This document shows, in pieces, positions 11,301-26,300 of a stretch of 64,000 nucleotides of DNA. How positions within the stretch are numbered: position 1 is the stretch's first letter; each line of letters begins with the position of its first letter. The notes under the pieces are model-generated. The model did no database searches. It saw nothing but the letters and a program-made list of their open reading frames with translations, and was not told the origin of the DNA. This DNA comes from Membranipora membranacea. Lineage: Eukaryota; Bryozoa; Gymnolaemata; Cheilostomatida; Membraniporidae. The stretch covers positions 30,604,283-30,668,282 of the forward strand of contig OU612066.1 of the NCBI GenBank assembly GCA_914767715.1. The letters are read 5' to 3'. The translations under genes and the position numbers were made by a program.

Positions 11301-14300
11301 AAGATTTCTTGAAATCTGCACTAGCTTATTGTGAGATACGACCATGCACTGACAAGTCTAGACTCAGACCAAAGATAATGCGTCATTTGAGAGAACCGAA
11401 AGCAGGAACTTTATCATCTTAGTATGGGGGCCAGAATATGTGGTTTGATGAAGCATCAGAAATAGTAATCTTTGCTCATACAAATGCAATTTTAGTTTCT
11501 CTCTTATTGTGTAAGTGCAGGCCTTTATGTCAAAAGACATACATCCTAGTTGTGTGAGTATGTAAACCTTGTCCTTCTCTGCTGTACCAACAAATCTTCC
11601 TCCGCATGAGATGATTAAAACACTAATAGATAGAATTGTGTTGGGAAATAGTTCATCTAATACTCAAACAGCTGTTTTTGAGGGTGGCCTGTCATAGTGC
11701 CCTGAAAATCAAAAGCAGCCAGATGAGAACTCGGTCTAGACAGATAAACTGAACCTGGGGTGTGGAAACTTTCTTTGACCCATTGGATCTTTTCTCTTGT
11801 TATAAAAGTCGACTCTCTATTCAAGCTAACCACTATCGGGGTGGCAGTCTGTAACAGTAAAATTAAGTCATTGTTTTTAATATTGTGTTGTCACGTTTGT
11901 AGCTGACTGCCAAAAACATAAGCTGTATGAGAGCGATACTGTCACTAGCTCATTGTCATGGTGGTGTGCTCGGTACTTCCTGGAACATGGTGCTAGCAAC
12001 TCTTCAGGTAGCGTTTATGATCATGCCATAACCATATTGTCCAGTTAATCTATTTTTGATGGAGTATGTCCATCAATAACTGGTCTTATGGAGGGTCAAG
12101 CTAGGCTGGTCCAGAAAAATTAGTCCACCGATTGATCTTAAAGAGGCTTTTCAAATTTGTGCACATATTTCTAATGGCTAGTATGTTGTAGCCGTTAACG
12201 ATATCAAATACTATGCAAGAGCAAATATGTTTCTATATCCCAGATTTGCAGAAACTTAACCATTCACTATTGTAGTAGGGAATGCCTGAAAGTCGTCTAC
12301 CACACCATCCATGCCATGGAGATATAGCCACAAAAGCATAGTTTACTAACTGTAGTCTGCGTTTTCAATTGTATTATCATCGCTTCGATCTTATTCAGCA
12401 TCTGGTGTGGATACTTGGACTGAAGACAGCCAGCGGCGGTCAGCTGAGAGCAGAGAAGACTGCAGATAGCTCAGGTGCTATCATAACTACAGCTATCATG
12501 GCTGATCTACCCGTGCTGTCCGATATGCTCTCCAGACTGTTTGAGAGCTCTCAGTAAGTGTGAACGGCCCTCTCTTAACCAGTAACATGCCCACCAACTA
12601 GTACCACTACAGAATGACTATATGTAACCATTTCCATGCCCACCCAATATCACTGCCTCAGTTTAAGCACTGTAGCTTCTGTCTTTGAGAGGGGACTGGC
12701 TGAGGCTTTTGGAACCAACCTTAGTTCAGGTCTCTGGGACCTGAACTCAAGCCTTCCATAAAACAAATTTCAAGCTAGCATCTCTGTTAAAACGCTCCAT
12801 TATAGGAATGAATCTGAGAAAGATCTGTAACTGTGATGTGGGTCCAATACTACAGGATATCATTGGCCAGCACCTGACCTTACTGGTTGGTTGGTGGGAC
12901 ATGTACTGGCATTTGGCCTTCTTGTAGATTACATTAGGATTCTGAGACACTACTAGATCACATGCCAATCCAGGTTTAGTGTGCAATCGGGCAAATGTGT
13001 CAAAAATGTAGTTTGAGATTTTAGTTTGAGATCTTATATTTCTACAGGTATCTGGATGATGTAGCAGTACATCACCTTATAGATGCTCTTTGTAAGCTGT
13101 CTACAGAAGCTATGGAGGTAGCCTACAATAATAAGGACCCCTCACTGTTTGCTGTGGCTAAGATCTTAGAGACCGGACTGGTGAACTTAGACAGAGTGTC
13201 TGTACTGTGGAAACCTCTAACTGCTCATCTGTTGGAGGTGAGTGAAGAGTTAGGGAGTGTTGCGGGTGTTTTATTGTTTCAGTGTTAGCTGTGACAGTGT
13301 TACAATTCTACAGTATAACAGGTTAACAATTACACTGTGCTCTCATGTTACAATGATACAGTGTTACATTGCTACGGTGTTACAGTGTTTTAATTTTACA
13401 ATGTGGCAAAGTTACATTCTGTTACAATGTAACCATATAACCATGTAACCAATGTTACAGTATAACATTGCTACCACAGCGCTGTGCTGAATTTTTATAG
13501 TGCTTCAACATAATATATCAGTGCCCAATGCTAAAATTGGCCATTTTTTCATTTTTGATTTGCGGAAAAGGGAGGGTTTTGTTACAGAGACTAATGATTG
13601 AGACTTGTTTGAAGCATAGAGTTGTTTATTAATTGATGTATGAGCATGCGCATGAGCAGTTAACTTCACAATATGCTTCACTTGACAAAATAGAACGCAC
13701 TACCGTCTATATAAATCAAATCCCAATGGTTTTGGACACTGGTCATCAGATGTGAACAATTGAAATCACGCTATTAAGCGCCAAATTTTCCTCCCCATTT
13801 GTATCTTTACCCTGCGCAACAAGAGTGTTTTATAATACAAGCTAATGGAGGTGTGAGTGAGGGCGTGGCTTAATTACGTTTTCAGTTTGCTGCAGGTCCT
13901 CCGTCACCACTCACATTGGTTTATCATATTTGACTATGACTAAGTTACCTAGGTATGTTTTTGTGAGCCGCTGTGCTTTAAAGTTCAGATAGCTGTTCCC
14001 GTATGCATGACATGAAAATCAATCCTATAACTTGGAGTAATGTTTCATAAACCAGTTTTATTATAGCATACAAAATTGGCTAAAGCATAGTGCATCAGCT
14101 GAACATCAGTAAAATAAAATGATTGGTAATAGTCATGTGAAATTCACATGGTCAGCCAGAAAAACATTCTCAGTGTACAGGAAACTACTATTTATCACCA
14201 CCATGTATTGATTTAGACAAGCATGCAGGTTTCGCACAAAGAAAACTCATCATAAATTAGGAAAAACTTTGTTTTAAAGCGGTAATATGTGTGGATTACA

Positions 14301-17300
14301 GCCGCAGCACGGCAATGCCCTTATCTTAGTGTACAGAGTTATCTGGTGTGTTTTCTTATGGATTTTATTCACAACTTTGAGGTCATTGGGACTTCTGTGA
14401 TACTGAATTATTGAAAATTACTGATAATTGATAAATTCATGCCACAGTAGTCTGCTTGACCGGTGTAAGAATTAAAGGACGTATGCGTCAATAGTAAAAA
14501 ACAGTTTCATTGTGGACACAAATTTGGAAACAGTTAAAGGGTGGAATGAGTTAAGATTATTGATTTACTTTGCAAATCAAGTTAATTGTTTGACTGTCTT
14601 CTGATGGGAGTTTTAGGTTTCGGCCGTATCGAGTGCCTCGTCTTTGGCGTCAGTGTTTGAGAGTATTAAAGTGTTGAAGGTTGTTGCTTCTACCATACTG
14701 AATCCCAGTGGAGTATAATCATCCGCTCTCTGTCTCCTTCCTGCTGTAAAAAAAAAGATTTGTAAACATTTATTTGATCCGCATATTTTTGAGAGTGCTT
14801 GTGTATTTACACTGGACACAAAACAGCCCAAAACCAAAAGGATTTTGATTATTTCAACCATTGTCAAGATAATGTGCCGAGAGAAGAGTAGGAGGCTACA
14901 ATATAAATCCTTAGAGCCCAGAAGGATATTATTGCAGTATTTATTTCTTTATTGCCTGGTTTTGCTTTGTTTAATAGAGCATATTGAAACCATTCCCACA
15001 ATGCACCTCTAACCTGGAATTCCCAAGACAGATCTGGTCCAAATATTTATTTATGTTACCATTGACCTGGGAATTCCAGAAAGCTGCATTATGGGTTTCT
15101 CCTTGACACTCCCTGCTGAATAAAACACATCATTCTGACTGTATATACTACCTCTGACGTGCAATATGAATGCATAATATCCCATAATGCCAAGTTGTAT
15201 GAATATACTAACAAACGAAAAATAGCATAACTCTATGTCTATGTAGAGAACAGGAGGTAGCCGAGTAGGAAAGGAACAATATGAAAACAAAAACCTGATA
15301 ACATATATGCATGCTTATGTTGTACTCTAGTTAGCAAAGAAACGGAGAGAAATGCGCAATAGATAATAATATAGTGAGTAGAGGAGGGATGTTTAAGCGT
15401 GTTTAGTATGATAGCTAAAAGGTCAAACCTGATTTGATCTTCCTGTGTAGAATGATGGAAATAATTACATCGGTTATGTATGAGCATAGCGTTGCAATCT
15501 GGATTATATATAATATTCATAAGTTAACAAAGCAAATGATACAAATACGTTATGACAAGACTGGAGATATACACGATGGTTCGCCTCTACTGTAGTTTTG
15601 CACCTTAAATTATTATGAATCGGGCAACCGCATTCAATCCTACGGAGATTAAATTTTACAGGATATTAATTTTTTACAATCATAGAAGCAGCCAACCCTG
15701 GGCGGTTCTGTTTTGTCATTTAAATTATTCAAAACATTTATCTGCCGCTGACCATAAGCACTATTGGGACTCATATAAATATAAATATATGCAGTCCAAT
15801 ATGTCTGTATTGGCCTGTCATTAACCACTGAGAGCACTACTAGAATGGCAATATATCATCAGGCAAATACCCTACACAAAAAGAAACCATCAGCAGAAAT
15901 TTTGTCTTATTTTTAAACACAAGTTTACCAAATCTTTAAATAAGCTGAAGAATTGACAATTTAATTTGGTTATGATTGTAATCAAAGCTAGAAAAAAAGA
16001 AGAAGACAGATCAACCTAGTAAGTACAAACATTTGTTGATCAATCTGTCGTGGATCGGGTGATTGTATTGACTAAATGATATTTTAAACTTCACAACTTA
16101 CATGTCACTATCTCGGCCTCTGTAGGTTTGCCGTTTCGCTGCAGAGGTATAGCAGCCTCTCCATTCTCTCCGGCGTGTTTCGTTTTCTGCCAAGGTCTGC
16201 ACACACATTTACTTACAGGGCTTAACACTCTATCTACAAAAGTGTCCCTGAACCTCTGGCTCATAGAGGCGTACATTATAAAGTTGACTGATGAGTTGAG
16301 AAGTACGACAAAGTCAAACAAGTCTCCTAAATAGTAGTAAACATGGTCAAAGTACCACTTGTCCGCCGAGCTGAACAGAACAAGTATGCCCTGAGGTAAC
16401 TCGGCTATGGCAAACGACAAGACAACGGCACTCAACATGGCGGTAGTTCGGTTGTGCTCTCTCTGTTTGTGCTGTGAATGACTATTTTGCATCAGGTTGT
16501 CATGCCTCTTTTTTACCTATAACAAAAGTAGAGAAAGAAATATGATGTCAAGAGTTCATTGGTTTGTCGATAGACAGTACCTGACAGCTTGTAATGATGT
16601 AGGTCGTTAACAATTTTACACTCAGCTGTGAGATGGATTGGATTGCTTGTTACATTTGAGTATTTTTTACTTGAAACTGTCAGCAGGCTAGAGGGCAAAA
16701 AAACCTGCCAGCTGATCTTTGACAACTGCGGATCGATATTCGACACGGAGCACTAAAGGGCCAACATTATCCCTCCGTTAGACGTTGCATCATCTCACGC
16801 AATTATGTCGATAGATTTCTAATCTGTGTACCTACTCGGCCGATGATATGAAGTATGTAGTTCTTTGCAAGAAAAGGATTTTTACCGACAATAAGTGTAC
16901 TAAACAGCTTTTGAAAGAATGTTCATTGCCTTGGCATTTCCAATATCTCCAATTGCAATCCACTCAGCAAAATTTTAATTTACTTGAGAGGTTTCAGATA
17001 TCTCTGCGAAATAAGAAAATATTACAGGATATGAGAGTTCTATGCCTGGATCGATCGCATCGCAATTTTATATCAAGATATAAAATTAAATCTGCTCAGC
17101 TCAATGGCTGCTGCTTCTCTGCTCCAACCAGAAGAATACTTATTCAAGTGTCAAGAATGACTTTGTATTGTTTCCAGTTGTTGGCAGCTAGACTTCTCCT
17201 GAACGAGGTGCTATTGCAAAAATAGATCGCTTTTTATTCCTGTATATTATACCAGTGATTACCTACCCACACACACATAATATCAAGGCCATGGAATGAG

Positions 17301-20300
17301 ACCATTACCATGTCTGACCTCCATATTCTACCCTGTCCCGGGTCCCTTAGGATGACACTTCAAACGCAAATATGTCTGAATATTGTCTAATCTTGCAAGC
17401 TGAGGTGACATTGCTGATCTAATTATTATTTGTAAACAACCTACAATTGCGCAATGCCTGCATCGTGTGAATTTGCTAACCCTACTCCTCGCCTACCATG
17501 AATGTTATCACAGTTTTGATGCGCCGGTTTTTGCCAGTCCTTGTTCTATAGCAGAACAGTGTCATTAGCTACAGGAAGGAACAGTTAACTGCCTGGAGAC
17601 AAATTTCATGTGACAAAATTGAAAGCAGCTTAAGTTTTTGGCTGCTCAATAATCTGCTCTCTCCAATGATTTGTCATGTAAACCGTACCTGTTTCAAGGA
17701 TATGAGCAGAGCCACTGTAAACACTAAGAGTATGATACAAGCTCCTGTTTTGACGATTCCTCCTAGCACTAGAAAAGTGAAAACCTGTAGAAATTTGGAT
17801 TGTGTGAACAAATCTGTCTCTCCTATCCATATAGTAGTTGAGTTATCTTCTTTTGCAATGTCCACCACCGTATGGCTGATAAAATTAGGAATACAAAGTA
17901 TTATAGACACGATAGACACTATGATAGTGGTCAGGTTGGCTCTTTCGACGCTGCACAAAGTCTGAGCTTTAGTATGATGCTGGATATAAATACATCTAAA
18001 CGTGGCTAAGGCCACTGTCATCAGCATGGCAGCTGTGTGCGCTATTCCCATAGTCTGAAGACTAACTAGTGCATAGTAAACCCAAGGTCTAGTGTGTCCA
18101 TACTCCTCATCCGTGTCGGTCACGATATGGAAGTGAATCGCAAACGGAACGTAAACTGCTTCTGTTATCAAGTCAAAAACTGCAATCCATGTCAGTAGTA
18201 TGTTTGTCGCTGAGTTTTTCATCTTTTTCCTCGTTAGAATGTAGATATTACATGAGTTGAAAATAATTCCGAATATGCAAACGAGAGAGGATAGATATCC
18301 ATGTATCGGTCGGTATTTGTCGTTAAATTGTTCCAAGCCAAAGGCTTCACCACTATGGTTGTGTGGAATCTCACCTAAGGTGGTACTGTCATTGAATGCC
18401 ATCAAGATGGTGTGTGTGTAACCTGACCTGGAACCTTCTGTGCTGAATTCCTCTGCTGTGATAAAAGGAAGAGCAGTTTTGACTTTTGTACTACCACTGA
18501 ATAATGTTATCCATAGTTCTCAGTCAGGAAAAAATTCATCGATGTTTCTCATATAATTAATGTTTACTGAATGACAGTAGGCTACCTTTCCTAGACTGGC
18601 AGCTAGTGGCAAGTGCTCTCAACGGCAATAACATTACCTTATAAGCAGCCCTTAAAATTATTGATGACAAGTCAGTATTGCCATCGCAGTTATGTTATTG
18701 TAGTATTATTGCATAGCGATTTAATATGGTGTTGTATTTATTAATAGTCAGTTATATTATAATACGTGTCTACGCTAGCTAGCCAATAAGGCCTCCACTG
18801 ACATGCATTTTTAAAAGTTAATGTACGCTTAAGGGCTAATTTCCTGTAAACTATCCCTGGGAGAAGATTGCTGTAAACAAATCGCCTGCGTGGAATAAGT
18901 ATCTCTCAACTCTGAAGTTTTGTGTAAAAAATTGCGCTGAGAATTTTCGATATTGATTTCAAAAAATGGAAATGGCTGCATCTTACATTTGCCGGTCCCT
19001 GGACAACGGCGTGAAGTGGATTGACAACATGGAATAACTTATTTTGAGTTATATGAACTGGGATGTTGGCTGGTGACTTGTTTTATCAGTGATATGGAAA
19101 TGTACACTTGGACAAACTCAATGTGTTGATACCCGCACAGCTTCTATGAATAGACTAAGATTGGGTTGAGATTATCCACAATAAAACATTAACACAATGG
19201 CCATGTTGAATTTAGAAATGGAAACTTAAGAAACAGATGAAATAGGAAACTCAAGACAGGATATTTTTTGTCAAGTAGTTTTCAAAAACCTAGACAACCT
19301 TTATCAATGATAAAAAGGAAAAAATTGTTATTCACTTGGTAAAATCGGTTACATCGAATATTTAAATAAAGCGTATATTGTTCTCAAGCTTTAATTTTGC
19401 TTTTGCAGGTGTGTCACCACCCTCATTCATCGATGAGATGCTGTGGTGCTGAGGCTATAACTAGCCTTGTATCTGCAGCACTGCTTCATGGGTACGACCC
19501 CCCTCTACATGAGAATAAGGTACGCAAGCTAAGCTAAGTTGACAGACTGTGTACTGACGTTATTTGGAGAAAATGTTAGTGTGGGGCTTTTAACTAGACT
19601 GAGGACTTCATTTAATTTATTTAGACCAACTTCCATGCAGGTTTCTCTTTTACACATGCCATATGGTAAACACCCACTTGTCACCCAGTTTCTACCTGGT
19701 CAACGCCCTAAAACAGTAACATATGATGGGCATCTTCATCATCAAACAGTTGCAGGTGATTTAAATTCCTTTGAGGTCTTTTATCTTATAATACAGAGAT
19801 TACAGGCGATGTTATTGGCACCATTGAGAGAGCTCAGTGTGATATCACAGACTGATGTTAGACAGAGACAGTTAGAATGTGCCTTACTTATACTACAGAA
19901 CGGTGGAGAGACCCTCGGTCCTGGCTGGCCTACTATACTACAAGTCATAGGAGACGGCGCTAACACCCAGGGGTAATAATCTCATAACGGATTGGGTATC
20001 TTAATTCTAGTCTCATGTTCCTAACAGGTTTTATTCCCAACAGTGCCCTTCAGGAAGATGCGCCCTGACAGGTATCCCAAGATGCAATGTCCCACTGAAT
20101 TTCACAGGCTTTTAAACCTTTCATTGAATCGTAGGTTTAGAAATTTGTCAAAAACATTGTTTTGACATGGCATGCTCAGCCAAATTAAAAAAAATCTTCA
20201 GTTCATATGATTTTTCGACCTCTGCATATAATCTTTTATGAATGGCTTTTATTCCAGTGAGGTGATAATACGCACAGCATTCCAGAGTATGCAGCTCGTA

Positions 20301-23300
20301 GTCACAGATTTCCTCTCTCTTATCTCACCGCCATGCCTGAGCTTGTGTGTAGAGATGGCCGCCAAATTTGGACTCCAGCACTCGGAGCTAAACATCAGTC
20401 TGACAGCTATAGGTTTACTGGTAAGTACACAACTCTACATAAAGTACCATCTGATATCTTCCTCCTCTCTGTAGCAGATGAGGAAGAGAAACTCCTTTTC
20501 TAAATAAGCGCTCAAATTTTGCACGGTAAAAAGTTTTGTACCATTCAAGTGTGACATAACTTTATCATAAGTTACTGCTTGACCATAACATGCATTGGTT
20601 TTTGAGTGGTCTTTAAACTGTCACTTTCTGGAGAAAATCTTTTGAATGCTATATTTTTAAAAGAATATTTGTCCAAGTAATATGTTTGATTTTTCCAAGA
20701 AACCTCATTTTGACTCGTATAGACGCTACGCCATGAATTATTAAGAACAAGATGAGTTTCCACGTAACCTCTTTCCGAAGAACATTGAAATGAAAGGTTG
20801 CCCTTGTGGATAATGCACTTCGCTCGCTTTGTAAACGGGTTTTTATATTGGCCCCCTTTCCTGATCAATAAATGCAAAGGACCAGACTATAATCTATTAT
20901 ACATAGCTAGGGAATAGCAGTTTAAAAAAAAAGATTTTGGATGGCATGTTGATCCTAATACACAAAACATTTAAGCTGTTGTTGATCGCAGACTACCCCA
21001 GGGGAAGTTAAATGCTAATTTTTAACCTGCAATCATTTCATCTGCTGTGAGTGCAGCCGACATTGCAGCCGAAATCAACGCGTGGCGTGCTGTCAAAACG
21101 TGGTGACGTTTTCCATTCTCAATTTTGACCGATGTTGTATGAACGGCATAAATTGCATTTCCTTAATAATTCGCTTGATTAAAACTTGCCTAGCCACGCC
21201 GAAAATGCCAGTTATCAGTATTATTTTGCTTGAGCAACCAGGAAAGCAATGACTACTGCCTTGAAAGAATAATGTACTTTAGGAAAAGTTGGTATGTGTA
21301 TCAAAGTTCCCATGTGGCTATGCAATAAGCAGCGGGAGGTTTGGGGTATGTGGAAATTTCTTTGGTCCAATGAAGCTCAGAGAGAGCACACGCCACACGT
21401 GCTGCTCTAAATCTTCCGGCATGTTGGTGGGATTGGAATTCAGTGTTTCACCATGTCAAAAAATGCCTTCATGTAGAACCCTCTTCCACGTACTGTTGAT
21501 AAATTTATGTATGCCCCTGAGTGTTGGCTTACACTCTCATTAGTAGAGGTTATTATTCATAATATCACCCAGCAGCGGTTTATTCAGAATTAGTGTATCA
21601 CCGATTGTTTATAAGTTACTCCAGGCGAGAACATTAGACGCCCCTCTTCAACGATCTGACTAGAATTCTCAGGTACTACATGCACAAAACTCATTGGAAT
21701 TTAGATTTCTCATCTATTCTCCAATCAAAATTTTGCTAGAATTTAATTCGCTTTCAGTTAAGATACGATGCTAATAAAAAATCGAGGCCATTTATGTCAA
21801 TAGTTCCACATGCCAATAAGGCAATCCAGGTCTCTACTCTCCATATTTAATTCCAGGTAAATGCTATTCTGTAGGGTTATAGTCATGCCAGGAGCTAAAT
21901 ATACCTGATAGCAGTCTGTACACATGATATTGACAAGGGTCATTTGGCCTCACAAGCGATCTGTAACATAGATTAAGGCCATAATCAGCAATAAACTTCA
22001 TTAGCTGCAGCCTAACAAGTTGCAATGTTGCATACATGCCAGACAAGTACCAAATACAAATCTGAGAAATTTTTTCCGCAACATACTCATCAAATTTGTC
22101 TCTTATTTTTAGTGGAATATCTCAGACTACTTCTATCAGCAGAGAGCTAAGATAAGCTCAGACATAGTGAAGGATGCCGACCCGTCTCTTACCTCCTCTG
22201 ATCAGCTGTGGATGTGTCTGTACTCTAAGTTTGGTGAGCTGTGTGTCGATTCTCGTCCAGCTGTCAGGAAGAGCGCAGGACAGACACTGTTCTCTACAAT
22301 AGCGGCTCACGGAGATCTGCTACAGATTACCACCTGGAAATCTCTGCTATGGAAGGTCTGTTCTTTTCCTGAAATTTGTGATAATCTTTTAAACCATGCT
22401 ACCCTCTTCTTCTATGTCATGCATATAAAAAGAACCAGTCTTCCATCAGACTGACCATCATGCTAGTAGAGTATTGAGCTGGTTGATATCTTGTATATTT
22501 GGAATTTTGAACAGAGCAAATAAGAAACTCAATTTAATTAATTTAATACTGACTTATTGAGTCAGTGCGAGGATATATATTATAATGTTATTGTTAGCAA
22601 TGACGTCATCAATCATAATTCGCCAATGTTCATGCGGTTGTAGAATCTAGAATGCCTCCATCAGGGAGATTGATATGGTGTGATATGAACTTTGATTGTA
22701 GGTGCTATTCCCGTTACTTGACAACGTAAAGAACAATCTGGAGAAGGCCCCGACAGAGCGAGCAGAGACTGAGGCTAACATTCTAATACATCACTCCAGG
22801 GACACGGCTAAGAAACAGTGGTGTGAGACACAGGTTCTCATCATGGCCGGAGTTTCTCGTGTGTTCAGTATAAAAAAGTCCTACCTCACTGAGTTAGGTA
22901 TGTCTTCATCTTATGTAATATGTAATAGGTAATAGGTAATAGGTAATAGGTAATAGGTAACAAAGAAGAGGAAGAAAGCTTCCATTGGACTAAGTGTGGG
23001 CTAATTTGCTAATCAAAGACCTGAAGGGTATCATAACAATTGGCAAAGTTGTCCGTATTAGCTTTATAAAAAGGAAATTTCGAAAATCTAAAAAATTCTT
23101 GACAAGGTCACTAAATTTAAATTAGTGAATATTGTCATCTCACATGGTGTCATATACAATGATTTTAAAATGGAATATGATTAAATTATAATTATGGAAG
23201 ATAAATTGGAAATCATATTCAATCAAAATAGAATTATAAAATATAAAACAAGTGTTATTTTCTACGTAATATTTTATATGACAACTAAGTATGATAATAA

Positions 23301-26300
23301 GAAAAGTCTCCCAACCAGATAAATTCACATCAACCATGTTTACTAGAAATCAGTGAGTCAACAAAAGGTTCCCCCAAGCAGGGCCTTAGTTTCGAAAAAA
23401 TGGTAGGGGAGGCAAGTCCGATGCGTCACATGGGGGGGGGGGGGTGCTGTAAGCTCCTCCCCAAGCAATAAAAGGCATAGAATAAGTCAAATGTTAATCC
23501 CAATGGAGCCGATTCTGACATAGCTAATCATTTATAGTGTTTAAGGCCACTTTATATAGCTCCCCTAGGACTACGGGCCTGTGATGTGATACTCCTAAAG
23601 AGAATCGTGTCAAATATTTTTGCAGACATCCTGTTCAACAACCAGAAAGAACTTGACTAGAGTTACCCGTTGGCGGGCTCTTGATGTTCCAGCTAATAAT
23701 TTATTGATAATGACCATTTCTCTGTTCGTACAAGCCGCTGTGTGAGCTCCTATAAATATAGTGGTGAACTCAAGTCAAAAAGTCAATTACTTGATGAATC
23801 CGAGATCTCCAGGAAATCTGAGTTCAAAACAAGAACACTGACGTCATACCTTAAAGAAATAATGTTTCTCCCGTGTCCGATCTAGAACGCTTGTACTTAG
23901 GATCGCCAGCTGACAGGAATGAGAGCTGACATTCTAATATCTTTTGTTGCTGTGCATTTTGCTCCAGGGCATCAGAATGCTGTTTCAGTGTCAAGGTGCT
24001 GCCTCAAATGGCAGCGCTGGGTTGACATTTCCGCTGTAGGGTCATTATGGCTTTTAGCTTGTATGTCGTATATACCTACTCAAACCAAGCCCTGATGGGG
24101 TAAAGGAATGGTGTACAATTACAGCACAATTTTCCATGAAGAGCCTTATCAAAAGAAAACATTCCTAACTTTTGACGTTTGAAACAAAGACGGAAATCCT
24201 TACATCTGCCTCTCTCAAACTGCTAACAGACTGACATTTAATTTTTTTCCATGTTATACAGATGATTTTTCGCGAGCTTGGGCGTTCCTACTTCAATATC
24301 TAGAGAGAGCATCTATGGGCTCGAGCGCCGAGGTGTCCCTAGCTGCACTCAAGAGCTTCCAGGAGCTTGTTACAGACCATGTGACTGGAGAGGGCGGGTC
24401 ATCACCTGTAGCTCCTCCCATTCAGAATACAATGACACGAGGTGATGGACAAGGGGTTGAAATATCCACACAGGCGATATGGAAAACTGCATGGAAGGTA
24501 TTATCATGGGTTAGGGTGTTTCATAGGTTTGGAAGAAACTTTTGACAGAATAGCCTTATGGGTACGTCAAAACTTGACTTCTAAAATTGCTATCTTTTCC
24601 TATAGTCGGCTGAGTGTCAAAAGTTATCAGTGTTTAATTCTTTGTGTTGTAGCGACCATTCAGAATACTTTAGTGCATAATGACTGCGGTAGATCGTCCA
24701 CCAAACACATATTCATAATATAGATGCTATCTTTATGTCTTCACTTTCAGGTTTGGCTGAATATTGGAAATAAGAAAACAGCACCGCCTGCGATTGGTCA
24801 ATCTTCAGTAGATGTTCCCTCACAGGCTTTCCTTTGTCAGCTGATAAAAATATTCCCCAAGATATTCACCCATGTGCAGGATCACTTTGTTGCCGACATG
24901 TTCCACGATTTCTCACGCGGTATGTCTGAAGCTTTGTGTGTTTGATTCATCTTGACAGAATAATAGTTTGCCTTGCTGACAAGTTTGTCCTTTCTGCCTA
25001 ATTACCTTTGCTGTCATGAACAAACAGTTGTAATTAATTTCACTTAATTACCAGATTGGCCAACAGTACAGAGGGTGGACACGCAAACCTTCAGGCTGTT
25101 CATGAAGTGCTCATGATGGGAGATTTCGAAATGTCTTATTTAATATTGACCGTGTGTATAGTGCCCTGGCCCTGATACTTCTGAAAACCCGATGACATGC
25201 TAATAAGTCCGACTCCAAGTTCAAGACTGACTAATTATAATATTGAGTGACCAAAAGCATGAGATTAAATAACATGATGCGAATTATTTACGTTATCTAA
25301 CCATTTTCCAATGTAAGATTATGTCACATTTTTGTGCCGGCTCTCAGTATAGCGATGTGATCCCCATGCGACTGCGTTCCGTTTGATGATGCCTTCATTA
25401 AAGGCTGCGAACAGGTCAAATACCCAAAAGACCAATTATCTTCTTCTTGAGAGACCTCGCTGAACACGTTTTTTCAACACGGAACATGACATTGACAACT
25501 ATCAGGAATTTTACAAAAAATTTATGCAGTTTGTTAAGATTTGATTTTGCTAGCTCTCCCATGATGGAATCTGTGGTGTATGATTATATAATGTATTTTA
25601 TCGGTCAGCAAGGCTATATGTTCTTCCAACATTAATGTTATTACGTTCTAACGGATATTTGAATTGTTGGTTATTTGCAGGTTTGACTGGTAGGTTTGGC
25701 AATTACCATAACATGTCTAAGATTTTACGTAAATGTACTCTTTTGTGTCGAAATAATCCAGCAATCGAGGTGGTGATGGAACTTTTTTTAAGGACATGTT
25801 CCACTTGACAGCTAGTAGCCCTGGCATTGGCCACAGCTTTGCACTTCACCTGCATGGATATGTCACTCCGACCGCTGGCAGTTGTAAATGCACGCTATAC
25901 ACAAATTGAAGCGATGTTGCAGCATCAGACACAACTTTTGATATAACTTAGTTTGGGTGTCAATAGTCAAAATATTGCTACAGTACAAGTGATTATGATC
26001 TATAAGTGCAAGGTTGTGGTTTGAACTGGTGTGTTGAGGGGCGGCATGTAGTCAAGTCATGATTCTCTTACAGCTTGTAACATAAGATATTAGTCTATCA
26101 GGGTGTCGGAAATCTTAATTACTACAATTATGTGGGATACCTTACCTGACAAACCTTGAAAACCCATAACACTGTTCGTATTCACAACCATTATAAATGT
26201 TCTCCTGGTTAACTTTAAACAACCAATCAAGCGCTGGTCATCTCTGGGAATTGTCTGTCCTCACAATGGTTGTTTGCATGAACAGGCAACTCTGTTTGAA

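Larger units (their letters stand above)
13238..19408. other. MON2 intron 16 (6.2 kb), host of the antisense GPCR
   Basis: This is by far the longest MON2 intron. Besides the GPCR (14613-18402) it holds the degenerate GTTACA array and the inverted repeat at 14991-15094. I see no other coding signal in 13476-14600 or 18460-19400. Confidence 0.85.

Noticed and set aside
13257-13448. ORF in the GTTACA-rich stretch
   Set aside because: It is a translation of a degenerate tandem repeat in an intron.
14136-14152. CATGTGAAATTCACATG palindrome as a family A copy
   Set aside because: It has CA...TG ends, but the flanking 7-mers do not match.
14744-14867. Signal-peptide-like N-terminus of the 84-codon minus-strand ORF
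   Set aside because: The hydrophobic start is intron sequence upstream of the polypyrimidine acceptor; only the downstream part is coding, as GPCR exon 3.
16091-16101. GPCR stop codon directly after exon 2
   Set aside because: A strong donor (ACAT-GTAAGT) precedes it, and a phase-matched exon with an excellent acceptor exists at 14613-14743. Kept only as the intron-retention alternative.
18403-18405. Additional N-terminal Met of the GPCR
   Set aside because: The codon is TTG on the minus strand; the first true ATG is at 18402-18400.
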